DNA from: Prochlorococcus sp. AG-347-N23
Lineage (GTDB): Bacteria > Cyanobacteriota > Cyanobacteriia > PCC-6307 > Cyanobiaceae
NCBI GenBank assembly: GCA_003281125.1
Contig: QCCW01000004.1
Location: 1 to 45,697 of the forward strand
Direction of reading: 5' to 3'
Length of the DNA stretch: 45,697 nt
Position 1 is the stretch's first letter. Every line of letters begins with the position of its first letter. The notes under the pieces are model-generated. The model was not told where the DNA came from and searched no databases. It saw only the letters and a program-made list of their open reading frames with translations. The position numbers and the translations under genes are program-made. Of the stretch, positions 27,403 through 35,831 are shown piece after piece.

Positions 27403-28263
27403 CTAATTAAAACGTCTAAGGAAATATTTTTTTGATTTTACTGCATAAAAAATACATAACAAAAGTAATATTAAAATTGCATTAAAGCTTCCGATTGGGT
27501 TTGGAATATTTTGTGTTAAAGGACCTGCTAAAAAAGAAGGTGTATTTTCTTTGAATTCTATTAATCCGTTATTTATAAAAAACCAAATACCCACTAGTCC
27601 TCCATGAATTCCTATGCAATTCCATAGAGAACCTTTATTTCTAATTTTTACTAATGATAGAAATATCCCAAGTAAAATAAATCCTAAACGTAATCCTATT
27701 ATGTTCCAGAATATCTCATTTGATAAATTATGAACAAAGCTAAAAACTAAAGCTTGTAAAGCTATTGATATTTTTGTACCATATTCAAATTTTAGTTCTT
27801 CTAGTAACCAGCCTCTAAAAATTATTTCCTCTGCGAATCCAACACTTAATCCCAGTACAATAGAATTTAATAATATTATTGGCGAGAATTCACCTATCCA
27901 AGAAATATAATTTTTTTGCAATAGTGGTACTAGAATTAGAATTATTAAAACTAAAGAAAATAAGATACCTTTAGAAAAATTGACAAAGTTTTTTAAAAAT
28001 TTGTCTTTAGTTATCCCAAGAAGTACCCAAGCACTTGATTTGTTTCGTTTGATATAAAACCAATATGGTAGTAAAAAGATAAAAATAAAGAAAGTAATAA
28101 TAGTTCCAATTAAGGATAAATTTTCTTTTTCAAAATTAAACAATAAAAGTGGCTGAGATAAAGCCCAGCCAATGCCATAAAGAATTGGAATAAAAAATAT
28201 AGTGGATAAAAATCTTGGTCTTAAAAGAAAAAAACTTTTAATTAATATCATTAAATTTTTCAT
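27403..28263 (-). CDS. CPBP-family intramembrane metalloprotease (CAAX-protease-like)
   Basis: A 286-residue protein with about eight spans. The CPBP motifs are present: EEIIFR (E145, E146, R150) and the downstream histidine in FSFVHN (H178). The C-terminal WNCIGIHGGLVGIWF block includes a further histidine expected for the family. Such membrane proteases are linked to prenyl-protein processing in eukaryotes and to bacteriocin immunity or stress in bacteria; the substrate here is unknown. Starts at ATG 28263, 17 bp after the stop of the 65-residue gene on the same strand. Confidence 0.9.
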   Translation of the reverse strand: MKNLMILIKSFFLLRPRFLSTIFFIPILYGIGWALSQPLLLFNFEKENLSLIGTIITFFIFIFLLPYWFYIKRNKSSAWVLLGITKDKFLKNFVNFSKGILFSLVLIILILVPLLQKNYISWIGEFSPIILLNSIVLGLSVGFAEEIIFRGWLLEELKFEYGTKISIALQALVFSFVHNLSNEIFWNIIGLRLGFILLGIFLSLVKIRNKGSLWNCIGIHGGLVGIWFFINNGLIEFKENTPSFLAGPLTQNIPNPIGSFNAILILLLLCIFYAVKSKKYFLRRFN

Positions 28264-28280
28264 TTTAGTTTGAATATTAA

Positions 28281-28478
28281 TTAACCCCAGCCTTTGAGTT
28301 TTATTATTCTAACGACTTGTTCAAAAAGTTTTAGCTTTTTCTTTTTACTATAGTTTATGTTTTTTGAAAGATTAGATAAATCTTTGTAAAATTGCCGAGT
28401 TATCTTATCTTCTTTATCACTAGGCCATAGTAAGTCTGATCCCTCTTCATATTCTTCTTTATATCTTTCTTTATTCAA
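28281..28478 (-). CDS. Hypothetical acidic/basic protein, 65 residues
   Basis: ATG 28478 encodes a highly charged soluble helix-rich protein starting MNKERYKEEYEEGSDLLWPS and ending IIKLKGWG. No membrane span or known motif. It lies just upstream of the CPBP protease gene (17 bp) and is likely co-transcribed with it. The charge pattern suggests a small partner or regulator but nothing specific can be said. Confidence 0.6.
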   Translation of the reverse strand: MNKERYKEEYEEGSDLLWPSDKEDKITRQFYKDLSNLSKNINYSKKKKLKLFEQVVRIIKLKGWG

Positions 28479-28567
28479 ATTTTTTTTATATCGTAATAAT
28501 TTAAATTTTACTTATTGCAAATGCTTAAAAGTGATGTTTATTAAATTTGTGTATTTATTTAAAATTT

Positions 28568-28657
28568 ATGCTGATTAATCTTCAAACTTTAATTTTTACA
28601 TTATTATCTCCATTGCTTATTTTTACAGTAATAGTATCGGTTTACTTATTTCATTAG
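28568..28657 (+). CDS. 29-residue single-span membrane mini-protein
   Basis: ATG 28568 to TAG 28657 encodes MLINLQTLIFTLLSPLLIFT then VIVSVYLFH, almost entirely one membrane span. Its size fits single-helix subunits of photosynthetic complexes, yet I do not recognise it as PetN, PetL, PsaM or PsbT. It lies in a cluster of mini-genes at 28.5-29.2 kb. Confidence 0.48.
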   Translation: MLINLQTLIFTLLSPLLIFTVIVSVYLFH

Positions 28658-28686
28658 GAAGTATTTAACAAATAAACTTAATTAAT

Positions 28687-28782
28687 TTAAGGGTGTATCA
28701 TGCCTACTTTTTCTAATGCAAATGATAAAACTGCAATTACAGCCATTAGTGTTAAGATCTTGTTCTTTTTAATGAAATCCAT
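28687..28782 (-). CDS. 31-residue single-span membrane mini-protein (MDFI type)
   Basis: ATG 28782 to TAA 28687 encodes MDFIKKNKILTLMAVIAVLS then FALEKVGMIHP. The N-terminal MDFIKKN resembles MDFISKS of the mini-gene at 21504-21614. One span covers about 10-24. The plus-strand frame 28700-28906 over it is a shadow. Probably one of a small paralogous group. Confidence 0.52.
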   Translation of the reverse strand: MDFIKKNKILTLMAVIAVLSFALEKVGMIHP

Positions 28783-28856
28783 AATGCATATTAATAATCT
28801 ATTTATTAAATTCTTATATAAAATAATAAATAATTTAAATAATTTTAACAATTACA

Positions 28857-28997
28857 ATGGAACCCATATATGTAGGAGATTTACTTCCCTCAATAGCTTC
28901 TTATAAAAAGATAATTGATAAATATGATAAAGGAATAAAAGAAGGGGAATTTTATGAAGAACCTGTAGGCGATGATTTTAATTATCCTGATTGGTAA
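28857..28997 (+). CDS. 46-residue hypothetical protein, acidic C-terminus
   Basis: ATG 28857 to TAA 28997 encodes MEPIYVGDLLPSIASYKKII followed by DKYDKGIKEGEFYEEPVGDD and the ending FNYPDW. No membrane span. The tail EEPVGDDFNYPDW looks like a conserved short motif. The next gene starts 2 bp after its stop, so the two are probably one operon. Confidence 0.58.
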   Translation: MEPIYVGDLLPSIASYKKIIDKYDKGIKEGEFYEEPVGDDFNYPDW

Positions 28998-28999
28998 AT

Positions 29000-29182
29000 A
29001 TGCTTACTACAAAAATAACTTTTGCTTTGGCAGAATGGATTAGAGAGTGGCGTAAGTGCAGGGATAAGAATCCTTCTATTGATGAGTGTGTAAAATTTGT
29101 TCAGTGGAAATTAGAAGATTATAAACTTTCTGATAATGATAAAAGAATAATTGAATCTATTTTGCTCTATGAATCTGAATAA
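29000..29182 (+). CDS. 60-residue conserved-looking helical protein
   Basis: I choose ATG 29000; a TTG three codons earlier overlaps the stop of the preceding gene. The protein is helical: FALAEWIREWRKCRDKNPSI then DECVKFVQWKLEDYKLSDND and a final helix RIIESILLYESE. Two cysteines (C20, C30) are present. Function unknown; co-transcription with the 46-residue gene 2 bp before it is likely. Confidence 0.62.
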   Translation: MLTTKITFALAEWIREWRKCRDKNPSIDECVKFVQWKLEDYKLSDNDKRIIESILLYESE

Positions 29183-29289
29183 TTAGATTATAGACTTTAA
29201 TTCTTCTATTTATCTATAAATAACAAAGGATCATTAAAATCCTCTTACAAATTAAGAAAAAAGTAAATCAGCATATTTACGGATTTACT

Positions 29290-29614
29290 GAAAATATAAA
29301 AAGGAGTAATTTATAAATGTTGAGTTCGGAGGCAATCTAAATGATTGATAGTCCGCCTGAAATTTAGCAAATTCCAAAATATAGGAAGCGTATTCCTGAG
29401 AATGGGATTATTCGAAAATTAAAGTTCAATCAATTAGTCTGATAAGACTTCGCTTTATAATTACTAGCGACAATAGGGACTTAAATTATCGAATGAAATC
29501 CCCGTATTCACGTATTCTAGGTTTATGAGTAAATAGACTTTAAAATATGTAATTTTATATCCTGTAAGAAGGAAATCAAATATTAAAAAGGACTGTACAA
29601 GCAGTCCTTTTTTT
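29290..29614 (+). ncRNA. Candidate structured non-coding RNA, unassigned
   Basis: The 507-bp gap between 29183 and 29689 has no sizeable frame and is more GC-balanced than other gaps. It contains nested inverted repeats: CAATC/GATTG at 29334-29348 enclosed by TTCGGAGG and CCGCCTGAA, AGGAA/TTCCT around 29391-29405, and GGGA/TCCC around 29476-29504, then a strong terminator at 29587-29614. I checked it against what I remember of tmRNA, 6S, SRP RNA and RNase P RNA, and none fits. A Shine-Dalgarno-like AAGGAG precedes two abutting micro-frames (MLSSEAI and MIDSPPEI), so a leader with upstream peptides is an alternative. The 5' end is a guess. Confidence 0.5.
29587..29614 (+). terminator. Strong Rho-independent terminator
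   Basis: AAAGGACTG at 29587-29595 and CAGTCCTTT at 29602-29610 form a 9-bp stem with a 6-nt loop, followed by more T. A-tracts on the left mean it could work in both directions. It ends the candidate RNA locus and stands 75 bp before the proline iminopeptidase gene. Confidence 0.88.
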
Positions 29615-29689
29615 GTTTAACAAATTTCTTCTAAACTAGACTTCTTTTTGGATAATATGGATAAATAAAGTGATTAAAAATATTTCAAA

Positions 29690-30640
29690 ATGAAAAATCA
29701 AGTCTTGTTTCCGAAAATTGAAGTACGTGAAAAGGGTTTTTTACAAGTAAGTGATATTCATACTATTTATTGGGAAAGATCTGGTAATCCAAATGGCAAA
29801 AAAATTCTTGTTATTCATGGAGGTCCAGGAGGAGGAAGTCAACCAAGATATAGAAGATACTTTGACCCAGATGAATTCGATATTATTCAATTTGACCAAA
29901 GAGGTTGCGGTTCTTCAACTCCTTTCTCCGAATTAAAAGAAAATACGACCAATCATTTAGTTGATGATATTGAGAAATTAAGGATCCTTTTAAAAATAGA
30001 TACTTGGCATTTGTTTGGTGGATCTTGGGGCTCAACACTTTCACTTATATATGCGATTAAAAATCCCTCAAGAGTTATCAGCTTAACTTTGCGAGGAATA
30101 TTTTTATGTAGAAAGTTTGAATTGTTATGGTTCTATCAATATGGTGCAAGTGAGATATTCCCTGATGAATTTGAAGAATATATTTCTGTAATACCAAAAG
30201 AAGAAAGAAATGATTTAATAAGTTCTTTTTATAAATATCTAACATCTTCAGATGCGAATCTTAGATCAAAAGCAGCAGCAGCTTGGACAAAATGGGAACT
30301 TTCAACAAGTCATTTAATAAATAAAAAATTTGATTTTGATAAGTCTGAAGTTAATTCTTTTTCAGATGCCTTTGCAAGGATCGAATGTCATTATTTTATT
30401 AATAATATTTTCTTAGAAGATGATTTTATTTTGAAAAATATAAAAACAATAGAATCGATTCCAACAAAAATAATTCAGGGGAGGTATGACGTTGTATGTC
30501 CTGTTAGGAGTTCTTGGGACCTAAATAAGAAATTAAAGAATTCTGAATTAATTATTGTTAATGATGCTGGTCATTCAATGAGTGAAAAAGGCATAAGCAT
30601 CGAATTAATAAAAGCTGTAAAAGGAATCGAAAATCTCTAA
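29690..30640 (+). CDS. pip: Proline iminopeptidase (alpha/beta hydrolase, S33)
   Basis: A 316-residue cytoplasmic enzyme that removes N-terminal proline from peptides. The oxyanion HGGPGGG motif is at 43-49, FDQRGCGSS at 68-76, the nucleophile elbow GGSWGS at 110-115 with Ser112, the acid D267 in QGRYDVVCP, and H295 in DAGHSMSE. Length and all motifs match the S33 proline iminopeptidases. It is monocistronic, following the strong terminator. Confidence 0.95.
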   Translation: MKNQVLFPKIEVREKGFLQVSDIHTIYWERSGNPNGKKILVIHGGPGGGSQPRYRRYFDPDEFDIIQFDQRGCGSSTPFSELKENTTNHLVDDIEKLRILLKIDTWHLFGGSWGSTLSLIYAIKNPSRVISLTLRGIFLCRKFELLWFYQYGASEIFPDEFEEYISVIPKEERNDLISSFYKYLTSSDANLRSKAAAAWTKWELSTSHLINKKFDFDKSEVNSFSDAFARIECHYFINNIFLEDDFILKNIKTIESIPTKIIQGRYDVVCPVRSSWDLNKKLKNSELIIVNDAGHSMSEKGISIELIKAVKGIENL

Positions 30641-30663
30641 TAAATAGAATATGCTTTTAAAAA

Positions 30664-30837
30664 TTAAAGGCCATTATCTTCAATATTTTGTGCAATACTC
30701 CTAAGAAGTTCGACTATATCAGAATCTTCGCATTGAGTATCCTCTTTAAGCAAAATGCACTCGTCTCTAATACTTACATTAGTACTCCACCATATACCTG
30801 AACTATTGGTATCATCCCACTCAAATCTATTTGACAT
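30664..30837 (-). CDS. Hypothetical acidic protein, 57 residues
   Basis: ATG 30837 to TAA 30664 encodes MSNRFEWDDTNSSGIWWSTN then an acidic cysteine-containing part (DECILLKEDTQCEDSDIVEL) and LLRSIAQNIEDNGL. Its start overlaps the stop of the upstream gene as TAATG, sharing base 30837, so translation is coupled. C27 and C36 might bind metal. Function unknown. Confidence 0.6.
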   Translation of the reverse strand: MSNRFEWDDTNSSGIWWSTNVSIRDECILLKEDTQCEDSDIVELLRSIAQNIEDNGL

Positions 30838-31094
30838 TACTTATTAATGGTGATTTCGACCTCTTCATTGACTTTAATTGAATCTTTTAATTCTTCTTTA
30901 GGTTCTTCTGGCCAGGCAACATCAAATCTTGCAATTTCTTCTGTAGTAAAACCTTCAGGATGACGAGTACAAATTTTCTTTCTTCTTACAAAAATATGAT
31001 CAACTCTTTTTTCTTCATCTGGAGTGACTATCCTTTCAAGTTCTATTACTTCTGTGAAAGGAGTTGACTTTAGCTCTTTAGTAGGTTTTGGCAT
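30837..31094 (-). CDS. Hypothetical protein, 85 residues
   Basis: ATG 31094 encodes a charged soluble protein: MPKPTKELKSTPFTEVIELE, then a basic ICTRHPEGFTTEEIARFDVA block and an acidic C-terminus. Proline-rich ends suggest disorder. It is translationally coupled through TAATG to the 57-residue gene downstream. Gene order only; no function recognised. Confidence 0.65.
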   Translation of the reverse strand: MPKPTKELKSTPFTEVIELERIVTPDEEKRVDHIFVRRKKICTRHPEGFTTEEIARFDVAWPEEPKEELKDSIKVNEEVEITINK

Positions 31095-31233
31095 GTTTTT
31101 AGTTTGTTAGAACCACCTTAAAGCTTAGATAACTAGACTGTGGATTTTTTAAATGGATTTACCAAAATCATTACCTGATTATTTAATTATGAAGAATTTA
31201 ACTCTATATGATTACTAAAATAATAAATTAAAT

Positions 31234-32727
31234 TTATATCCCTAAATTTAATTCATATTGGATTTGTTTGTTGTTATTACTTTTTTTGGGTCTTTTATTG
31301 ATAGTTGATTTTTTCCTTGAGCCATGCTTTAAATAGATTTTTTTTGATATATCCCAGTAGCCTTTTTTTTGTGTGATTTCTTTAATTTTTTCCCTAGCTT
31401 CTCTAGATGTTTTAGAAATATCAACTATTGGTTTAATGTATTCTAACTTTGAGTATTCTTCATTATTAAATTTGCTTAGTAACCAAGGCTCATGAATAAA
31501 AGTATCAGTTACTTTTTTTAATTCTGGTACCCATTTTTTTATAAATTCACCCTTAGGGTCATGATCTTTTCCCTGCTTAATAGGATTGTAAATTCTATTG
31601 GTATTTATAGAGGTTGTACCAGACTGCATTTGACATTGATTCCAATGTATCCCAGGCTCATAATCTATAAACTTTTTTGCTAATTCTGATCCTGAATCTT
31701 GCCAAGGTAACCACAAATTATAACTTGCAAAAGACATGAGCATTGCGCGCATTCTAAAGTTAATCCATCCATTAAAGTTTAATGAACGCATACAAGCATC
31801 TATAAAAGGAAAGCCCGTATTACCTGAACTCCATAAATAAAGTAATTCATTATTTTTTTCTCTAATATTTTTAAAAAAAGGATGGTATTCCTTAAATTCA
31901 AATTCTGGTTCACTTTCAAGTTTCTGAATAAAATGACAATGCCAAGTTAATCTACTTTTTAACATCTTGGAATTATTATTTTTTGACATATTTGCCTTTT
32001 TAAAAATTTCTTTTAATGAAATGCATCCCCAACAAATATATGGGGATAGTCTTGTACAACTATCAAATGATTTTTCTGGGCTGGAAATATCTTTTGAATA
32101 AAAATCTAATTTATTACTAAAGAAGTATTCCATTCTCTCTAAAGCTTTCCTTCTTCCACCTTGCATTCTTCCAGGACAAGTTTCTTTTTTAAACGTAAAA
32201 ATTTCGTCTGAGGGTATTTCTCCAATATCAAAGTTAATAGAATTAATTCTTAATGGAGCTTTAAGTAAGTTTTTTTCGGAATTTTTTTGCCACTTTTTGG
32301 ACCAATTATTCCTATCTAAATTTCCTCTAAAAACTGAAAATTGTAGAAATTCCTTCCAAATAATATTTTTGCTTAAAGCCCATTCTCTTACTTTTTGATC
32401 TCTTTTATAAGTAAGCCAATCTCCAGTTTCTTGATGGCTATAAATACCCTTTACTTTAAATTTTGAACCAATTTCATCAAAAATATCAATAACATTTCCA
32501 GTTCTAAAAATTAATGGCTGCCCAATTTCATTAAAGGCATTTCTTAAATCTAATAAACTTTCTTTACAAAATTGCCATTGTCTATGTGAATGAGTATTTT
32601 GACTCCAAATATCTAACTCAATAATATAAATAGGTAAAATATCATTATCTTTTATAGCCTCACAAAGAGCTTCGTTATCATAAATTCTTAAATCTTTCTT
32701 AAACCATAATATATTTATTTCTTTCAT
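31234..32727 (-). CDS. Photolyase/cryptochrome-family FAD protein
   Basis: A 497-residue flavoprotein. The N-terminal Rossmann-like photolyase domain begins MKEINILWFKKDLRIYDNEA with DILPIYIIELD. The C-terminal helical FAD-binding domain shows the family core: GRMQGGRRKALERM, WHCHFIQKLESEPEF, a WINFRMRAMLMSFASYNLWL segment, GIHWNQCQMQSGTTSIN and RIYNPIKQGKDHDPKGEFI. Members repair UV pyrimidine dimers with blue light or act as receptors; I cannot separate photolyase from the DASH- or cry-like subgroup here. It fits with mutM and the oxidase genes in a light-stress context. It diverges from tenA across 86 bp. Confidence 0.9.
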   Translation of the reverse strand: MKEINILWFKKDLRIYDNEALCEAIKDNDILPIYIIELDIWSQNTHSHRQWQFCKESLLDLRNAFNEIGQPLIFRTGNVIDIFDEIGSKFKVKGIYSHQETGDWLTYKRDQKVREWALSKNIIWKEFLQFSVFRGNLDRNNWSKKWQKNSEKNLLKAPLRINSINFDIGEIPSDEIFTFKKETCPGRMQGGRRKALERMEYFFSNKLDFYSKDISSPEKSFDSCTRLSPYICWGCISLKEIFKKANMSKNNNSKMLKSRLTWHCHFIQKLESEPEFEFKEYHPFFKNIREKNNELLYLWSSGNTGFPFIDACMRSLNFNGWINFRMRAMLMSFASYNLWLPWQDSGSELAKKFIDYEPGIHWNQCQMQSGTTSINTNRIYNPIKQGKDHDPKGEFIKKWVPELKKVTDTFIHEPWLLSKFNNEEYSKLEYIKPIVDISKTSREAREKIKEITQKKGYWDISKKIYLKHGSRKKSTINKRPKKSNNNKQIQYELNLGI

Positions 32728-32813
32728 AATTTTTTCTTTTAATACTAGAAAAATAAGATTAAGTTTGTAGGTAAAAAATATAAAAAATTTTAGAATAATT
32801 AAAAATCAAAAAA

Positions 32814-33437
32814 ATGAAAATAACAAAAAAACTTTGGGAGGATAATTATGAGATTGCTTTACTAAGTTTAAATACAAAATTTGTGCAAGGTTTAAAGAAT
32901 GGAAGTCTCCCTAAAAATATATTTCAAGAATATTTAGCTCAAGATTATTTCTTTTTAGAGACTTTTGCTAAGGCATATGGTCTTGCAGTTTCTAAATCAA
33001 AAGATAAATATTCAATAAGGAAGTTGAGTGAACTTTTAATGGGAGTCTCAGAGGAGTTAATACTTCATGAAACTTATGCAAAAGAATGGGATATTGATTT
33101 ATCTAATAACTATATAAAAAAAGCTACAAAAAATTATACAGATTTCCTTAATGATACTTCCAAAAGACTTAGCGCTCTTGAAATAATGTTTGCAATGACC
33201 CCATGTATGCGACTTTATTCTTGGATAGGTAAAAGTTTGTATAAAGAGGATTTTGACATTAAATATAAAGAATGGATAATTACTTACTCTGATGAGAGCT
33301 TTGAAAAGCTAGCAGATTCACTTGAAAATCTTATTGAGACTAATAATGAAAAATATGATATTGATCAGGCTAAATATTTATACAGGAGAGCTATGGAATT
33401 GGAGTTAGATTTTTTTAATGCATATTCAGATTTCTGA
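32814..33437 (+). CDS. tenA: TenA-family thiaminase II / aminopyrimidine hydrolase
   Basis: A 207-residue all-helical TenA protein. Active-site cysteine is in MFAMTPCMRLYSWIG, and the closing catalytic glutamate is within RRAMELELDFFNAYSDF. TenA hydrolyses base-degraded thiamine products such as aminopyrimidine to recover HMP. The partner gene thiD, 49 bp downstream on the same strand, phosphorylates HMP, so both together salvage the thiamine pyrimidine. Starts at ATG 32814 in a purine-rich stretch without strong ribosome site. Confidence 0.92.
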   Translation: MKITKKLWEDNYEIALLSLNTKFVQGLKNGSLPKNIFQEYLAQDYFFLETFAKAYGLAVSKSKDKYSIRKLSELLMGVSEELILHETYAKEWDIDLSNNYIKKATKNYTDFLNDTSKRLSALEIMFAMTPCMRLYSWIGKSLYKEDFDIKYKEWIITYSDESFEKLADSLENLIETNNEKYDIDQAKYLYRRAMELELDFFNAYSDF

Positions 33438-33486
33438 ATTAAATTAAAATTTATTTATAGTAATTTTAAAAATGAGTTAATAAATT

Positions 33487-34266
33487 ATGTATTCTAAAAT
33501 TGCACTCTCTATAGGCGGTAGTGACTCTGGTGGTGGAGCAGGCATACAGGCTGACTTGAGAACTTTCATGGCCCTTAAAGTACATGGATGTTCTGTTATT
33601 ACATGTATTACCGCACAAAATAGTATAGAGGTTAAATGCGTTCAACCAGTAGAGAAGAATACTTTATTAAATCAATTAGATACTTTATTTGATGATTTTG
33701 GTATTGATGCCTTAAAAACTGGAATGTTATTAAATGAAAGGATAATAAATGATACTTCTTCAAAATTAAATACATACAAAATAACCAAAATTATTGACCC
33801 AGTAATGGTTACAAGAACTGGTTCTAAATTACTTGAAGATTCTGCTATTAATGCTTATAAAAAACTCTTATTACCAATTGCTGATTTGGTAACTCCAAAT
33901 ATTTATGAAGCAAGTCTACTTTCTGGTTTAGAAATAAGGAGTAAAGAAGATATCGAAAATTCAGCAAGAAAAATTATTGGTCTTGGCGCTAAAGCGGTAC
34001 TTATAAAAGGTGGCGGTTTAAAAGATATGAAAGGGAAGGATTTTTTTCTTGATTTAAATGGTAGAAAAGAGTGGCTCTTTAATAATTTTATAAATACAAA
34101 AAATACCCACGGTAGCGGCTGTACTTTGAGTGCTGCTATTTGTGGTTACAAGGCTTTAGGTATTGATCTATTTGATTCCATACAAAAAGCAAAATTATTT
34201 GTTGAGAAATCTTTAGAAAATTCTTATAAAATAGGATCTGGCCCTGGTCCCTTAGGCCATTATTAA
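33487..34266 (+). CDS. thiD: Hydroxymethylpyrimidine (phosphate) kinase
   Basis: A 259-residue ribokinase-like kinase that phosphorylates HMP and HMP-P for thiamine pyrophosphate synthesis. Substrate-binding GGSDSGGGAGIQADLRTF lies at 9-26, DPVMV near 104 and the anion-hole/catalytic NTHGSGCTLSAAI near 203-215. The set is complete. It follows tenA by 49 bp, consistent with a salvage operon. Confidence 0.96.
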   Translation: MYSKIALSIGGSDSGGGAGIQADLRTFMALKVHGCSVITCITAQNSIEVKCVQPVEKNTLLNQLDTLFDDFGIDALKTGMLLNERIINDTSSKLNTYKITKIIDPVMVTRTGSKLLEDSAINAYKKLLLPIADLVTPNIYEASLLSGLEIRSKEDIENSARKIIGLGAKAVLIKGGGLKDMKGKDFFLDLNGRKEWLFNNFINTKNTHGSGCTLSAAICGYKALGIDLFDSIQKAKLFVEKSLENSYKIGSGPGPLGHY

Positions 34267-34284
34267 TTATTTATAAAAGTGTAG

Positions 34285-34470
34285 TTAGAACCACCATTTT
34301 CTGTAGGGCTTTTTTAAAAATAAGATTTCTTCAGTCTCCCATCCTCCCTCCAACCACTCAAGATGCTCAAGTAATAAAGACTCACTTTCCCTTTTGCTTA
34401 ATTGCCCAATTCTATTAGCAATACCATCGAACCTTACTTTCATCAATTCCTCAATCTTGATGTTATTCAT
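34285..34470 (-). CDS. Hypothetical protein, 61 residues
   Basis: ATG 34470 encodes a helical, acidic N-terminus (NNIKIEELMKVRFDGIANRI) with leucine-rich repeats LLLEHLEWLEGGWETEEIL, then a basic aromatic end KKPYRKWWF. Soluble. It converges with thiD, 18 bp between stops. Function unknown. Confidence 0.6.
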   Translation of the reverse strand: MNNIKIEELMKVRFDGIANRIGQLSKRESESLLLEHLEWLEGGWETEEILFLKKPYRKWWF

Positions 34471-34652
34471 AGGTTAAATAATAAATTTTTTCTACTCTTA
34501 CTTGTATACATTTTCTTGTCAACGATTTAATTTTATTTGTTTACTAGCAGTTCTTAAATATGTATTAAATACAACTTTTTGAAATAGATAGTAATTAAGA
34601 CTTATTCACATAGATTTAATTAAAGACTAATTTATATAAAAATACTTTAACT

Positions 34653-34796
34653 ATGAATAAAGAAGAAACAGCAAAGCAAAAAACTATTTTAAATGTAGGC
34701 TATTGTGAAACAACCTCTGAATGGCTAAATAGAATCATTACTGAATTGGCAGATGAAAATAAAAATTTTGTAGATTTGTCAGTTATTTGTGCTTAA
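34653..34796 (+). CDS. Hypothetical protein, 47 residues
   Basis: ATG 34653 to TAA 34796 encodes MNKEETAKQKTILNVGYCET then TSEWLNRIITELADENKNFV and an end DLSVICA. Two cysteines (C18, C46). A soluble helical mini-protein at the left edge of the accessory cluster. Unrecognised. Confidence 0.55.
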   Translation: MNKEETAKQKTILNVGYCETTSEWLNRIITELADENKNFVDLSVICA

Positions 34797-34878
34797 TTTT
34801 TAAAATTATTTTTTATTTTGATTTGTTTTCAGGTTTCTAAATAATATTGAGATGAATTTTTAAAGATATTTTTGTGAA

Positions 34879-35346
34879 GTGAATTCTAAACAACAAAATA
34901 TAAAAATAATAAAACAATTTAATTTATCTCCTCATCCTGAGGGTGGATGGTTTAGAGAGATAGTAAGGAGTAAGAATTCTCTAATAAGGGAAGATGGCCA
35001 AAGAAGAAACTTTATTACGGGAATTTATTATCTTTTGGAGAGAGATGCAAAAAGTGCTTGGCACAGAGTAAAAAATGCAGATGAAATTTGGATTTATCTA
35101 AGGGGCGATCCTCTGAATTTATGGTGCCTAGATAATGATAATAAGTTAATAAGAAATTTAATTTTAGATTCCAATAATCCAGTAGAAATGATTCCATCTG
35201 GATATTGGCAAGCTGCAAAAAGTACAGGCGAATTTACTTTAGTGAGTTGTTGTGTTGGCCCAGGCTTCGATTTTAGGGATTTTGAATTGCTCAGAAATAC
35301 AAATCATACTTCTAGATTAGATAAAGCAATTAATGATCTTATTTGA
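34879..35346 (+). CDS. Cupin-fold protein of the DUF985 type
   Basis: A 155-residue single cupin barrel. Family features are HPEGGWFREIVRS near 18-30, TGIYYLLERDAKSAWHRVKNADEIWIYLRGD near 48-78 with its metal-binding-type histidine and acid, and the late CCVGPGFDFRDFELL. Cupin_5/DUF985 proteins are thought to bind small ligands; a sugar-epimerase-like role has been proposed in relatives. Substrate unknown. Start GTG 34879 overlaps the accessory cluster's left part. Confidence 0.82.
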   Translation: MNSKQQNIKIIKQFNLSPHPEGGWFREIVRSKNSLIREDGQRRNFITGIYYLLERDAKSAWHRVKNADEIWIYLRGDPLNLWCLDNDNKLIRNLILDSNNPVEMIPSGYWQAAKSTGEFTLVSCCVGPGFDFRDFELLRNTNHTSRLDKAINDLI

Positions 35347-35417
35347 GATATTTTTTCGTTTATATTTTTTAAATTGTCCTTTAGATTTTATAGAGTTACT
35401 TTATCTATGTATAAGGA

Positions 35418-35795
35418 ATGAATCAAAATTCTGTCAAAACAATTGGTATTAATGATGAACCAAGAAAAGATTCACACCTAGTATATGTAAATCAGGCTGA
35501 TGGATTAAAAGGCATCCTTAATAGGGATTTTGATGAATGGTCTAATTTTGATAGTTGGGAAAGTATTTCAGTTCAGCAATGGATTTTTTCTAGAGCTTTG
35601 GAGGTTTTCAGAGGTAAGAAAATTGATATTAAATGCGATTGTTGTGAAAATAATGATTTAATACCAAATAATTTTGAGAGTATTAAAAAAGAAAAATGCT
35701 TTGGTAAAAAAAGTGCTTACATGATTGAAAAAGTTGTAGATGAAATTGTATTAGCTAAGGCACGAAGAGAAAGTGATGGAACATATTCTGCGTAA
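35418..35795 (+). CDS. Hypothetical protein, 125 residues, cysteine-containing
   Basis: ATG 35418 encodes a soluble protein. A C-x-C-C arrangement (IKCDCCENND, cysteines near 74-77) and a fourth cysteine near 94 could bind metal. The N-terminal half includes WSNFDSWESISVQQWIFSRA. A basic C-terminus follows. The family is not recognised. Placed on the plus strand next to other small ORFans of the accessory cluster. Confidence 0.6.
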   Translation: MNQNSVKTIGINDEPRKDSHLVYVNQADGLKGILNRDFDEWSNFDSWESISVQQWIFSRALEVFRGKKIDIKCDCCENNDLIPNNFESIKKEKCFGKKSAYMIEKVVDEIVLAKARRESDGTYSA

Positions 35796-35831
35796 GATGC
35801 ATAACTATCTATGGAGTGAAAAATATTTTAC

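Noticed and set aside
29290..29614. tmRNA or its permuted two-piece form
   Set aside because: No tag-peptide coding segment resembling the cyanobacterial A-N-x-I-V pattern and no tRNA-like GGTTCGA arm.
31153..31218. 21-codon plus-strand frame MDLPKSLPDYL...
   Set aside because: Too short, no ribosome site and no recognisable feature; could be real but I cannot support it.
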